Of a stretch of DNA of 64,000 nt, positions 30,461 through 40,071 are shown piece by piece; the first letter of the stretch is position 1, and each line of letters starts with the position of its first letter. Below the pieces are notes generated by a model, which had not been told where the DNA came from, made no database searches, and saw only the letters and a program-made list of their open reading frames with translations. The DNA is from Halalkalibacter alkaliphilus. Its GTDB lineage: Bacteria; Bacillota; Bacilli; Bacillales; Bacillaceae_D. The position numbers and the translations under genes were made by a program. The stretch is taken from contig NZ_JAKRYL010000009.1 in the NCBI RefSeq assembly GCF_023555415.1, forward strand, positions 1 through 64,000. The letters are read 5' to 3'.

Positions 30461-32428
30461 ATGCCAAAGTTTTTATTGAAACGGTGGCACGGCTACCATA
30501 TCATTATTCTATTTGCCGTGGCTTTTTTGTTTGTTAGTGTCTTAACATGGTACCAATGGCAAATTGGGATAATTGGTTTTTTCATATTAGGTGTAGTTGC
30601 TATTTATGCTGTTCAAGCTAGAATTTATTTTGAACGCGACTTAGAAAAGTATATTTTAACCCTGTCTTACCGAGTATCAAAAGCGGGTGAAGATGCCGTT
30701 ACAAAGATGCCTATTGGAATTTTGCTTTTTAACGAAGAGAGGAAAATTCAATGGGCTAATCCATATGTCACTTCTGTTATTACGACAGATGTTATTGGAA
30801 AGCAAATTGAGGAGATAAGTGAAGAGCTCCGAACATTATTAGATGATGGGATTAATAGTGATACAATAAAAATTGGAGATTTGGTTTTTCATGTGTCAAT
30901 TGAAGCGGATGAACGACTTATTTATTTTTTAGATGTTACCGAGAAAGAAGAGGTACAAGAACGTTTTGAAGAAACACAAACAGTTGTAGCTTTTATTTTA
31001 CTTGATAATTATGATGAAGTAACGCAAGGCATGGAGGATCAACTCCGTAGTCGTTTAGTGAGTCAAGTTACATTGACGCTTAATAATTGGGCGAATGAAA
31101 AACAAATCTTTTTAAGAAGAACAGCATCGGATAAGTTTATTGCTATTATGAATGTTAAGGCATTAAAAGAGGTTGAGAAGAATCGCTTTGATATTCTCGA
31201 TCAAATCCGAGAAATAACTGGGAAAGAAAAAGTACCTATTACATTAAGTATTGGAGTAGGTACGGGTGAAGATTCATCAAGGGAACTAGGGTTATTAGCT
31301 CAATCTAGTTTAGACTTAGCATTAGGACGAGGCGGCGATCAGGTTGCCATTAAGAGAAAGAATGGAAAAGTTACATTTTATGGTGGGAAATCCAATGCAC
31401 TTGAAAAACGGACAAGAGTTAGAGCACGTGTCATTTCGCATGCGTTACGTGACTTCGTTTTAGAAAGTGAGCAAGTGTTTATTATGGGTCACAAAAATCC
31501 TGACATGGATGCGATAGGTGCATCTATCGGTGTCCAAAAAATAGCTGAGGTAAATGAAACGGAAGGATATATTGTCTTAGACCCTAATGATATTAATCAT
31601 GATGTCCAAAAGCTCATGGAAGAAGTGGAAAGTCATGATGACTTATGGTCAAAGTTCATAACGCCAGCTGAGGCACTTGAACAGATTACATCTGACACTC
31701 TACTAATTGTTGTTGATACGCATAAACCTTCACTTGTTATAGAAGAAGCTTTGCTAAATAAGGTTGAACGAATTATTGTCCTCGATCACCATCGTCGGGG
31801 TGAGGAGTTTATTAAAGATCCAGTCCTTGTCTATATGGAGCCATATGCATCTTCAACAGCTGAATTGGTAACTGAGCTGTTAGAATATCAACCGAAAAAG
31901 TTGAAAATGGATCGGTTAGAGGCGACGGCTCTATTAGCTGGAATTATTGTTGATACGAAAAGTTTTGCCGTTAGAACAGGAGCACGTACATTTGATGCAG
32001 CATCTTTTTTACGTTCAAATGGTGCAGATACAGCTTTAGTTCAAAGACTTTTAAAAGAGGACTTGGACCATTATGTAAAGCGTGCTAAATTAGTAGAAAG
32101 TGCCGAGTTTTATCATGACGGTCTTGCCATTGCTACAGCTAATGAAGAAGAGACATATAGCCAAATTCTTATAGCTCAAGCTGCAGATACGTTACTTACG
32201 ATGAAAGGAATCGTTGCATCATTCGTCATTTCAAAACGAAAAGATGGCATTATTAGCATTAGTGCTCGTTCATTAGGGGAAGTAAATGTCCAGGTAATTA
32301 TGGAAGGAATGAATGGCGGAGGTCATTTGACTAACGCTGCAACTCAGCTTGAAGGCATGACAATGAATGAGGCAAAAGAACAATTACAACATGCTATAGA
32401 TGATTACTTAGAAGGGGGAAAATCATAA
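30461..32428 (+). CDS. gdpP: Cyclic-di-AMP phosphodiesterase GdpP
   Basis: 655 aa, ATG with AGGAGCTGA upstream. It degrades c-di-AMP and so affects wall and potassium homeostasis and beta-lactam tolerance. Two N-terminal membrane helices (about 12-30 and 33-52), a PAS-like haem-binding region (about 80-165), a degenerate GGDEF domain (about 170-300), the DHH domain with [21 protein letters not shown] and LDHHRRG, and DHHA1 ending [10 protein letters not shown]. It overlaps rplI by one base. Confidence 0.96.
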   Translation: MPKFLLKRWHGYHIIILFAVAFLFVSVLTWYQWQIGIIGFFILGVVAIYAVQARIYFERDLEKYILTLSYRVSKAGEDAVTKMPIGILLFNEERKIQWANPYVTSVITTDVIGKQIEEISEELRTLLDDGINSDTIKIGDLVFHVSIEADERLIYFLDVTEKEEVQERFEETQTVVAFILLDNYDEVTQGMEDQLRSRLVSQVTLTLNNWANEKQIFLRRTASDKFIAIMNVKALKEVEKNRFDILDQIREITGKEKVPITLSIGVGTGEDSSRELGLLAQSSLDLALGRGGDQVAIKRKNGKVTFYGGKSNALEKRTRVRARVISHALRDFVLESEQVFIMGHKNPDMDAIGASIGVQKIAEVNETEGYIVLDPNDINHDVQKLMEEVESHDDLWSKFITPAEALEQITSDTLLIVVDTHKPSLVIEEALLNKVERIIVLDHHRRGEEFIKDPVLVYMEPYASSTAELVTELLEYQPKKLKMDRLEATALLAGIIVDTKSFAVRTGARTFDAASFLRSNGADTALVQRLLKEDLDHYVKRAKLVESAEFYHDGLAIATANEEETYSQILIAQAADTLLTMKGIVASFVISKRKDGIISISARSLGEVNVQVIMEGMNGGGHLTNAATQLEGMTMNEAKEQLQHAIDDYLEGGKS

Positions 32429-32874
32429 TGAAAGTTATCTTTTTAGCAGATGTGAAAGGAAAAGGGAAAAAAGGGGAAACAAAAAATGTGTCGGAAGGTT
32501 ACGCAAGAAACTACCTGATTCCAAACCAACTAGCTGTTGAAGCAACTCAAGGAAACTTAAAAAACTTAGAAGCGCAGAAAAAGAGTCAGCAGAAAAAAGC
32601 GGACGAGGAGCTCGACCAAGCAAAAGCGTATAAAGAAGAATTAGAAGCATTAACGATTGAAATTAAAGCGAAGTCAGGTGAAGGCGGCCGCCTGTTCGGT
32701 GCCATTTCAACAAAGCAAATTGCTGAAACATTAAAGAAGATGAAGAAAAAGGTCGACAAGCGTAAGATTATGCTTGATGATCCAATTCGTGCATTAGGAT
32801 ACACAAATGTACCAATTAAGATCCATCCGGATGTCATAGCAACAGTGAAAGTTCATGTTGTTGAAGAAAAATAA
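32428..32874 (+). CDS. rplI: 50S ribosomal protein L9
   Basis: 148 aa, ATG overlapping the gdpP stop (TAATG) with GAAGGGGGAA upstream. It starts [32 protein letters not shown], the L9 signature. A long central helix links two rRNA-binding domains; the C-terminal domain includes [12 protein letters not shown]. Confidence 0.97.
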   Translation: MKVIFLADVKGKGKKGETKNVSEGYARNYLIPNQLAVEATQGNLKNLEAQKKSQQKKADEELDQAKAYKEELEALTIEIKAKSGEGGRLFGAISTKQIAETLKKMKKKVDKRKIMLDDPIRALGYTNVPIKIHPDVIATVKVHVVEEK

Positions 32875-32887
32875 ATGTTTGATTGAT

Positions 32888-32913
32888 GAGGGTGTCCTAG
32901 GATGGACACCCTC
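32888..32913 (+). terminator. Hairpin between rplI and dnaB
   Basis: GAGGGTGTCC / GGACACCCTC with a 6-nt loop but no T run; a stabiliser or weak terminator. Confidence 0.4.
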
Positions 32914-32952
32914 TATGCAATGCTAATCGTAATCTAGGAGAGGAGAGAGAGC

Positions 32953-34317
32953 ATGAGTGACTTGTTTGCAGACCGTACACCACCACAGAACATTGAAGCT
33001 GAGCAAGCAGTCTTAGGTGCTATTTTCTTAGCAGATGAAGCGCTCGTTACCGCTTCAGAACGATTATTACCAGATGACTTTTACCGCGCGTCTCATCAGC
33101 GGGTTTATCAAGTTATGCTTGATTTGGCTGAAAAGGGAGAACCTGTCGACCTCGTTACCGTAACGGCGGAGTTACAAGATCGAAAGTGGTTAGAAGAGAT
33201 TGGCGGAGTTGCTTATTTAGGTGATCTAGCGAATGCAGTTCCAACAGCAGCAAATGTTGATTATTATAGTAGAATTGTTGAAGAGAAGTCTGTATTACGC
33301 AGGTTGATAAAGGTAGCAACAAATATTGCTGCAGATGGGTATGCGAGTGAAGAAGAAGTCGATACGATTTTAACAGAGGCAGAAAAAACAATTTTAGATG
33401 TTTCACAACGAAAAAATACGAGTGCGTTTATATCAATTAAAGATGTATTAATAGAAACGTACGATAAGATTGAAGAGTTGCAAAATCATTCAGGTGAAAT
33501 TACAGGAATTCCAACTGGCTTCGTAGAGTTAGATCGAATGACAGCAGGGTTCCAGCGTAATGATTTAATTATTGTTGCCGCTCGTCCATCAGTTGGTAAA
33601 ACGGCTTTTGCGCTTAATATTTCACAAAATGTTGCAACAAGAGCAGGAGAGAATGTAGCCATCTTTAGTTTGGAGATGGGAGCGAGCCAGCTTGTTCAAC
33701 GTATGCTCTGTGCAGAGGGGAATATCGATGCCCAACGAATGAGAACAGGGGCGCTAACCTCTGAAGACTGGCAAAAGTTAACGATGGCAATGGGTAGCCT
33801 TGCTAAAGCTGGTATATACATTGATGATACACCTGGGGTAAAAGTTAACGATATTCGTGCAAAGTGCCGTAGATTAAAGCAGGAACATGGTTTAGGGATG
33901 ATTATGATTGACTACTTGCAACTTATTCAAGGAAACGGCAAATCAGGTGAAAACAGGCAGCAGGAAGTATCAGAGATCTCCCGTACGCTAAAGCAGATTG
34001 CTCGTGAGCTTGAGGTTCCTGTTATTGCCCTTTCTCAGCTATCTCGTGGGGTAGAATCACGCCAAGATAAACGTCCAATGATGTCAGATATTCGTGAATC
34101 AGGAAGTATTGAGCAGGATGCTGATATCGTTGCGTTCTTGTATCGTGACGATTACTATGACAAGGAAACTGAGAACCAAAACATTATTGAAATTATTATC
34201 GCAAAGCAACGTAATGGTCCAGTTGGGACAGTAGAACTGGCCTTTGTAAAGGAATACAACAAGTTCGTTAATTTAGAACGACGACATGATGAGAGCAACA
34301 TGCCACCAGGAGCTTAA
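32953..34317 (+). CDS. dnaB: Replicative DNA helicase (DnaB; DnaC in B. subtilis)
   Basis: 454 aa, ATG with GAGGAGAG upstream. Hexameric 5'-3' helicase at the fork. The N-terminal domain opens RTPPQNIEAEQAVLGAIFL. The RecA-like motor has Walker A AARPSVGKTAFAL, Walker B IMIDYLQLI, and LSQLSRGVESRQDKRPMMSDIRESG. C-terminus LAFVKEYNKFVNL. It is an origin-proximal neighbour of purA as in other bacilli. Confidence 0.97.
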   Translation: MSDLFADRTPPQNIEAEQAVLGAIFLADEALVTASERLLPDDFYRASHQRVYQVMLDLAEKGEPVDLVTVTAELQDRKWLEEIGGVAYLGDLANAVPTAANVDYYSRIVEEKSVLRRLIKVATNIAADGYASEEEVDTILTEAEKTILDVSQRKNTSAFISIKDVLIETYDKIEELQNHSGEITGIPTGFVELDRMTAGFQRNDLIIVAARPSVGKTAFALNISQNVATRAGENVAIFSLEMGASQLVQRMLCAEGNIDAQRMRTGALTSEDWQKLTMAMGSLAKAGIYIDDTPGVKVNDIRAKCRRLKQEHGLGMIMIDYLQLIQGNGKSGENRQQEVSEISRTLKQIARELEVPVIALSQLSRGVESRQDKRPMMSDIRESGSIEQDADIVAFLYRDDYYDKETENQNIIEIIIAKQRNGPVGTVELAFVKEYNKFVNLERRHDESNMPPGA

Positions 34318-34318
34318 A

Positions 34319-34361
34319 GATTTATAAGAAACAGGGCGAACTTCCCTGTTTCTTATAAATC
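34319..34361 (+). terminator. Hairpin after dnaB
   Basis: GATTTATAAGAAACAGGG pairs with CCCTGTTTCTTATAAATC, then runs directly into a three-helix repeat without a T run. Confidence 0.6.
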
Positions 34362-34364
34362 GAA

Positions 34365-34447
34365 GCGATGAGCGGAGCCGCCGTAATGTTTTAAGCCTTT
34401 TAGGAGTGGGTTTCTCCTAAAAGGCGCACGGCGAGAGGAGCCATCGC
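34365..34447 (+). repeat. Three-helix GGAGCC repeat, copy 6
   Basis: Outer GCGATG/CATCGC, two GGAGCC, middle GCCGT/ACGGC, inner GCCTTTTAGGAG / CTCCTAAAAGGC. Confidence 0.85.
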
Positions 34448-34483
34448 GATTTTGTAACATAAATAACAATACAAGACACCACA

Positions 34484-34525
34484 AAAAAGCTTGAGAGAAT
34501 TACAGCCCTCAAGCTTTTTTTCTTT
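34484..34525 (+). terminator. Terminator-like hairpin in the dnaB-purA gap
   Basis: AAAAAAGCTTGAG pairs with CTCAAGCTTTTTTT; good T run. No gene immediately upstream except dnaB. Confidence 0.65.
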
Positions 34526-34598
34526 AATGTAATGTACTTATTAATCTAAAGCTCTCGATTGCCAGTTCATTAGACGTTGACGCTAAAGCGAATTTGAT

Positions 34599-34790
34599 AA
34601 ATAAGCGGAGGGATTTCTCTTAATTAGGAAATGGCACTGAAAATAGTTTAAATAGACGGAAAGATTCCGACTATTGACTCGAAAAACGTGAAAATGGGTA
34701 ATTTTGCATTGCTTAATCGGAAAACCTCCGCTTATATAGCCCAAACCGTCTCTAGTCTGCAGTGTAACAGAAAAATTTCCGCTTATTGGC
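34599..34790. repeat. Short GCGGA/TCCGC repeats
   Basis: AATAAGCGGAGG near 34599, ACCTCCGCTTAT near 34724 (its inverse), TTTCCGCTTATTGGCG near 34777, and an imperfect palindrome around 34652-34674 (GACGGAA / TTCCGAC). A third short-repeat type, unlike the GGATCC arrays in sequence but similar in layout. The rest of 34791-35150 shows nothing identifiable. Confidence 0.55.
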
Positions 34791-35156
34791 GCTCTTCATA
34801 CCTCATAACTCCATCGCTAGTTCAACTATGATTTACCACATAAACATAAAAATCCTTAATTTTTACTCGAAACAGACTAAATCACGTATCAAACAACTAT
34901 CACCCTCTTTTACACGATGGCAATTGCCATTGTCAAGATGTCATTTGGGGTGCTATTTTCTATGTTATATTTTTATAAAACGTTGAGATATCAACAAGAT
35001 AAGGTATGCGAATTACTATGCAAATTCGTTTGTGCAGTGTTTCTCCACGAAAACGGAACTACTTGTCTAATTAGTTAACAATCTTTTTTTAAACGCTAAT
35101 TTGCTAGAACGAAATAAAAGGTAAGTTTAATAACACAAGCATTCTTGCTGTTTTAA

Positions 35157-35203
35157 CTAAAGCGAACAAATAAATAAAAACTAATTTTGAACGTTCGTGT
35201 TTT
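35157..35203. promoter_or_regulatory. Candidate PurR box pair upstream of purA
   Basis: AAAGCGAACAAAT (CGAAC at 35163-35167) faces an inverted GTTCG (35193-35197) preceded by AAC and followed by TGTTTT. B. subtilis PurBoxes are inverted CGAAC-centred elements about 16-17 bp apart upstream of purA; here the gap is about 19 bp and the second box has mismatches. Confidence 0.45.
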
Positions 35204-35206
35204 GCA

Positions 35207-35235
35207 TTGACGCATGTTTTTCAAGTTGGTATACT
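35207..35235 (+). promoter_or_regulatory. purA promoter (sigma-A)
   Basis: -35 TTGACG (35207-35212), 17-nt spacer, -10 TATACT (35230-35235), about 70 nt upstream of the purA start. Confidence 0.75.
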
Positions 35236-35260
35236 TATCAGTGGCTTTGGAAATAGTTAA

Positions 35261-36589
<1,329 letters not shown>

Positions 36590-36628
36590 GTTTAATAAAA
36601 AAGGGTGGTCTTTCCTTTTTTATTAAAC
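36590..36628 (+). terminator. Hairpin after purA
   Basis: GTTTAATAAAAAAGG pairs with CCTTTTTTATTAAAC and leads directly into a three-helix repeat. Confidence 0.65.
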
Positions 36629-36631
36629 GAA

Positions 36632-36714
36632 GCGATGACCAGAGCCGCCGTAATGTTTTAAGCCTTTTAGGAGCGGGTTTCTCCTAAAAGGCGCACGGCG
36701 AGTGAAGCCATCGC
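36632..36714 (+). repeat. Three-helix GGAGCC repeat, copy 7
   Basis: Outer GCGATG/CATCGC, AGAGCC and GAAGCC in place of the two GGAGCC blocks, middle GCCGT/ACGGC, inner GCCTTTTAGGAG / CTCCTAAAAGGC. Followed by ATGTTCGCACT, which recurs after copies 8 and 9. Confidence 0.82.
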
Positions 36715-36763
36715 AAAGTATGTTCGCACTGATTATAATAAAGATCGGTTTTTTTAAATAAAT

Positions 36764-36796
36764 CAAGGGTGCACACCACAACTGCACCCTTCCATT
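36764..36796 (+). terminator. Hairpin upstream of the tRNA operon promoter
   Basis: AAGGGTGCA / TGCACCCTT with a 9-nt loop; short pyrimidine tail only. Confidence 0.45.
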
Positions 36797-36859
36797 ATTG
36801 TCAAAATTCCTACCAAGAAATTACGACAAAAAATACTTTAAATTTTTTCAGCAAAATAC

Positions 36860-36888
36860 TTGCACTCAAAAAAATGCTATGGTATTAT
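36860..36888 (+). promoter_or_regulatory. tRNA operon promoter (sigma-A)
   Basis: -35 TTGCAC (36860-36865), 17-nt spacer, -10 TATTAT (36883-36888), about 210 nt before the first tRNA. Confidence 0.65.
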
Positions 36889-36923
36889 AAATCTTGTCGC
36901 TGAGAGAAACGGACGAGCGACAA

Positions 36924-36954
36924 TGAATAAACAGCAAGAGCCATTAGCTCAGTT
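36924..36954 (+). repeat. Duplicated 5' fragment of tRNA-Lys with its leader
   Basis: These 31 nt are identical to 37084-37114, i.e. 14 nt of leader plus the first 17 nt of tRNA-Lys (GAGCCATTAGCTCAGTT). After this the copy diverges, so it is a tRNA remnant 160 nt upstream of the intact gene. Between them a hairpin TGTTCC...GGAACA (about 36987-37031) is visible. Confidence 0.8.
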
Positions 36955-37097
36955 ACGAGCGAGGCTACTTGAAATACTACGAGTTGTTCCGACACAGCTT
37001 GCTACAAAGCATAGCTAGTAGAGGAAGGAACAGGTAAGACCACGAAGCAATTCATCGTCTGAAAAAGACGTGAATAATTTCATTGAATAAACAGCAA

Positions 37098-37173
37098 GAG
37101 CCATTAGCTCAGTTGGTAGAGCATCTGACTTTTAATCAGAGGGTCGAAGGTTCGAGTCCTTCATGGCTCACCA
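37098..37173 (+). tRNA. tRNA-Lys (anticodon TTT)
   Basis: Acceptor GAGCCAT/ATGGCTC, D-arm AGCTCAGTTGGTAGAGC, anticodon loop CTTTTAA, T-arm GGTTCGAGTCC, encoded CCA. Confidence 0.97.
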
Positions 37174-37188
37174 CTTTTTTAAAAAAGT

Positions 37189-37263
37189 GGCCCGTTGGTC
37201 AAGCGGTTAAGACACCGCCCTTTCACGGCGGTAACACGGGTTCGAATCCCGTACGGGTCACCA
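37189..37263 (+). tRNA. tRNA-Glu (anticodon TTC)
   Basis: Acceptor GGCCCGT/ACGGGTC, anticodon stem CCGCC/GGCGG with loop CTTTCAC, T-arm GGGTTCGAATCCC, encoded CCA. Confidence 0.97.
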
Positions 37264-37280
37264 TCACTTACAAAAAAATT

Positions 37281-37357
37281 GGTCCGGTAGTTCAGTTGGT
37301 TAGAATGCCTGCCTGTCACGCAGGAGGTCGCGGGTTCGAGTCCCGTCCGGACCGCCA
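37281..37357 (+). tRNA. tRNA-Asp (anticodon GTC)
   Basis: Acceptor GGTCCGG/CCGGACC, anticodon stem CCTGC/GCAGG with loop CTGTCAC, T-arm GGGTTCGAGTCCC, discriminator G, encoded CCA. Confidence 0.97.
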
Positions 37358-37377
37358 TTTAATTTCATATTCTTTGT

Positions 37378-37453
37378 GGCTCAGTAGCTCAGTCGGTAGA
37401 GCAATGGACTGAAAATCCATGTGTCGGCGGTTCGATTCCGTCCTGAGCCACCA
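37378..37453 (+). tRNA. tRNA-Phe (anticodon GAA)
   Basis: Acceptor GGCTCAG/CTGAGCC, anticodon stem GGA/TCC with loop CTGAAAA, T-arm GGTTCGATTCC, encoded CCA. Confidence 0.96.
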
Positions 37454-37463
37454 TTTTTATTTT

Positions 37464-37536
<73 letters not shown>

Positions 37537-37539
37537 CTT

Positions 37540-37578
37540 TAATCCGTGTGGAATATTCCATGCGGATTTTATTTTGTT
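37540..37578 (+). terminator. tRNA operon terminator
   Basis: AATCCG and TGGAATATTCCA self-complementary core with CGGATT, then TTTATTTTG. Confidence 0.85.
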
Positions 37579-37755
37579 TTGTGACTTAATTGCCTTAAAT
37601 AACCAAAAATATGACAAGGATATTACAATCCGTTTTCATGTTCATTTTTTGGTTCCTTTGTTATTAGATTGTGCTAGAATTAAAAAGGTTGCCGAATCTT
37701 GTCAAAAAATATCATTCTATTACATAGAGGTTTTGTTTTTTAGTAGGAGGAAAAA

Positions 37756-39213
37756 ATGTTAGTTCAGGAAAATCAAAGCGAACAAGAACAACTACAATTT
37801 CAAATACCCAGAAAAAAATATCTTCAAACATGTTTAGCTTTTTTATTAGCGATAATGGTTTCTTTTGCATTTACAAGTCAGATTAAAGCGGACGAACGAT
37901 CTGTTCATACTATCTATCATGTTTATGTCGATGATCAACATCTTGGTATTATCGAAAACGATGATCCAATCTATGAATATATTAATGAACTAGAAGAGAA
38001 GCATGAAGAAAAATTCCCTGAACTATCGCTGGCTGTTGGGGAAAATGTTCGAGTGATTCCAGAGTTTGTTTTTAATAAAGAAGACGAAGATGAAGAAGTG
38101 TTAACGAAACTAGAAGATGAATCAATTGTTCAAGCAGAGGCTATTGCCTTAGTAATAAATGAAAAGCCAATTGTCTATGTAGCGAGTCTTGAAGAAGTAG
38201 AAGAACTATTACAATTGCTTATTACACAATATGTGGATGAAGAAAAGTATGAGCAATTTTTAGATGCCGAAAAAGAAGATGGTCAATTAGATGTTGGTGA
38301 AAAGCAAATTACGAGTGTGACTCTTACAGAGGAAATTACTGAGGAAGAAGTATTGGTTTTTCCAGAGGAAGTTGTTTCTGTTAAAGACGCTATTAAAAAG
38401 TTTAACAAAGGTGTACTAGAAGAGCAGCCATATACCGTTAAGGAGGGCGACGTACTAGGTACGATAGCAAGTGATCATAACCTTACTACTTCAGAGCTTC
38501 TAGAGCTAAACTCAGAGTTAGATAGAGATAGTGTCATACGTGTTGGTGATGAGATAAAAGTACAAGCTTATAAACCAGTTGTCAAAGTTCTATCAACTTA
38601 TGTAACAAAAAAAGAAGAAGAGATTCCTTTTGAGACAGAAGTGCGAGAGGATGACTCGATGTTTAAAGGCGACCAAAAAGTAACGCAAGAAGGTCAAGCC
38701 GGTGTGCAAGTGATTGAATATGAAGTAACAGAAGAAAACGGCAGCCTAACAAAGAGAAGTGTTCTTTCTGAGGAAGTTACAAAAGAGCCTGTGAAGAAAG
38801 TAGTTACAAAAGGAACAAAAGTGATTCCGTCGCGTGGGTCAGGAACACTGGGTTGGCCTGCAGTTGGTGGCTATATTTCAAGTTATCAAGGAAATCGCTG
38901 GGGCAGGTTCCATCGTGGAATTGATATTGCAAGACCTAGCAATTACAATATATTAGCTAGTGATAACGGTACAGTTACATTTGCTGGGACTCAAGGTGGT
39001 TATGGGAATCTTGTTCGAATCAACCACAATAATGGAATGGAAACGTTGTATGCTCATTTAGCTTCAATTGATGTGAGCGTTGGGCAAACAGTTTCTAAAG
39101 GACAAAAAATTGGTGTGATGGGGCAAACAGGGAACTCCACTGGAATCCATTTACACTTTGAAGTCTATCAAAATGGTCAATTAAAAAATCCAATGGATTT
39201 TCTAAATCGATAA
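37756..39213 (+). CDS. Secreted M23 peptidase with LysM and G5 domains
   Basis: 485 aa, ATG with GGAGGAAAAA upstream. An N-terminal hydrophobic signal/anchor (about 23-45) is followed by an acidic region, LysM (about 226-268, YTVKEGDVLGTIASDHNLTTSELLELN), G5 (about 270-352) and the zinc endopeptidase M23/LytM domain (about 370-485). Zinc and catalytic residues: His386 and Asp390 (HRGIDIA), His434 (YAHLA), His465 and His467 (HLHFE). Likely a peptidoglycan DD-endopeptidase; next to walRK, which regulates such enzymes in Bacillus. B. subtilis has no equivalent at this place, so this is a lineage feature. Confidence 0.9.
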   Translation: MLVQENQSEQEQLQFQIPRKKYLQTCLAFLLAIMVSFAFTSQIKADERSVHTIYHVYVDDQHLGIIENDDPIYEYINELEEKHEEKFPELSLAVGENVRVIPEFVFNKEDEDEEVLTKLEDESIVQAEAIALVINEKPIVYVASLEEVEELLQLLITQYVDEEKYEQFLDAEKEDGQLDVGEKQITSVTLTEEITEEEVLVFPEEVVSVKDAIKKFNKGVLEEQPYTVKEGDVLGTIASDHNLTTSELLELNSELDRDSVIRVGDEIKVQAYKPVVKVLSTYVTKKEEEIPFETEVREDDSMFKGDQKVTQEGQAGVQVIEYEVTEENGSLTKRSVLSEEVTKEPVKKVVTKGTKVIPSRGSGTLGWPAVGGYISSYQGNRWGRFHRGIDIARPSNYNILASDNGTVTFAGTQGGYGNLVRINHNNGMETLYAHLASIDVSVGQTVSKGQKIGVMGQTGNSTGIHLHFEVYQNGQLKNPMDFLNR

Positions 39214-39216
39214 GTA

Positions 39217-39248
39217 AGAGACGTTCCTCTTTTGAGGGGCGTTTTTTT
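39217..39248 (+). terminator. M23 peptidase terminator
   Basis: ACGTTCCTC / GAGGGGCGT with loop TTTT and a TTTTTT tail. Confidence 0.85.
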
Positions 39249-39360
39249 GTAAGTGATTTTGTGTGAAAATAGCTGGATTACCAGTCGTTCCTATCAACGC
39301 AGGGTACTTACATATGTTAGAATGAGTAGTAGACTACAATGGACGGGAGAGATCTGCATA

Positions 39361-40071
39361 ATGGATAAACGTATTTTAGTTGTAGATGATGAAAGGCCAA
39401 TAGCAGATATATTAAAGTTCAATCTTGAAAAAGAAGGATATGATGTCATTTGTGCCTACGATGGTTTAGAGGCCATTGACCTTGTTAATAAAGAAGAACC
39501 TGATTTAATCTTACTAGATATTATGCTTCCGCATAAAGACGGAATGGAAGTGTGCAGAGAGGTCCGGAAGAAATTCGATATTCCAATTATTATGTTAACA
39601 GCTAAGGACTCAGAGATAGACAAAGTATTAGGACTAGAACTTGGGGCAGACGATTATGTGACGAAGCCATTTAGCACGAGAGAATTGTTAGCTCGTGTGA
39701 AGGCGAACTTGCGCCGTCATAAGACAAGTGGAGAAGAAGCATCAAATCAAAAGGAAATAGCCGTTGGAGACTTAATAATTTATCCAGAAGCATACCAAGT
39801 AAAGAAACGCGGCGAAGCTATTGATTTAACTCATCGTGAGTTTGAATTGATTCATTATTTAGCAAAACATCTTGAACAAGTCATGACACGAGAGCATCTA
39901 TTGCAAGCAGTATGGGGCTATGATTATTTTGGAGATGTGCGGACAGTCGACGTAACGGTTCGTAGACTGCGTGAAAAAGTAGAGGACAACCCTAGTTATC
40001 CTATTTGGATTATTACAAGACGAGGGGTAGGGTATTATTTATCATCACCTGAACCAAAGGAGCAATCATAA
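39361..40071 (+). CDS. walR: Response regulator WalR (YycF)
   Basis: 236 aa. The ATG at 39361 starts [20 protein letters not shown] and has GGGAGAG upstream; a longer open frame lacks a ribosome site. OmpR family: receiver domain with Asp53 as phosphoacceptor ([11 protein letters not shown]), Lys of VTKPFS, and winged-helix output ending [13 protein letters not shown]. Essential regulator of cell-wall turnover. Followed directly by walK. Confidence 0.97.
   Translation: MDKRILVVDDERPIADILKFNLEKEGYDVICAYDGLEAIDLVNKEEPDLILLDIMLPHKDGMEVCREVRKKFDIPIIMLTAKDSEIDKVLGLELGADDYVTKPFSTRELLARVKANLRRHKTSGEEASNQKEIAVGDLIIYPEAYQVKKRGEAIDLTHREFELIHYLAKHLEQVMTREHLLQAVWGYDYFGDVRTVDVTVRRLREKVEDNPSYPIWIITRRGVGYYLSSPEPKEQS

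Noticed and set aside
37083-37412. Open frame through the tRNA genes on the plus strand, and its antisense counterpart
   Set aside because: The translation is read through four tRNA genes; a well-known artefact.
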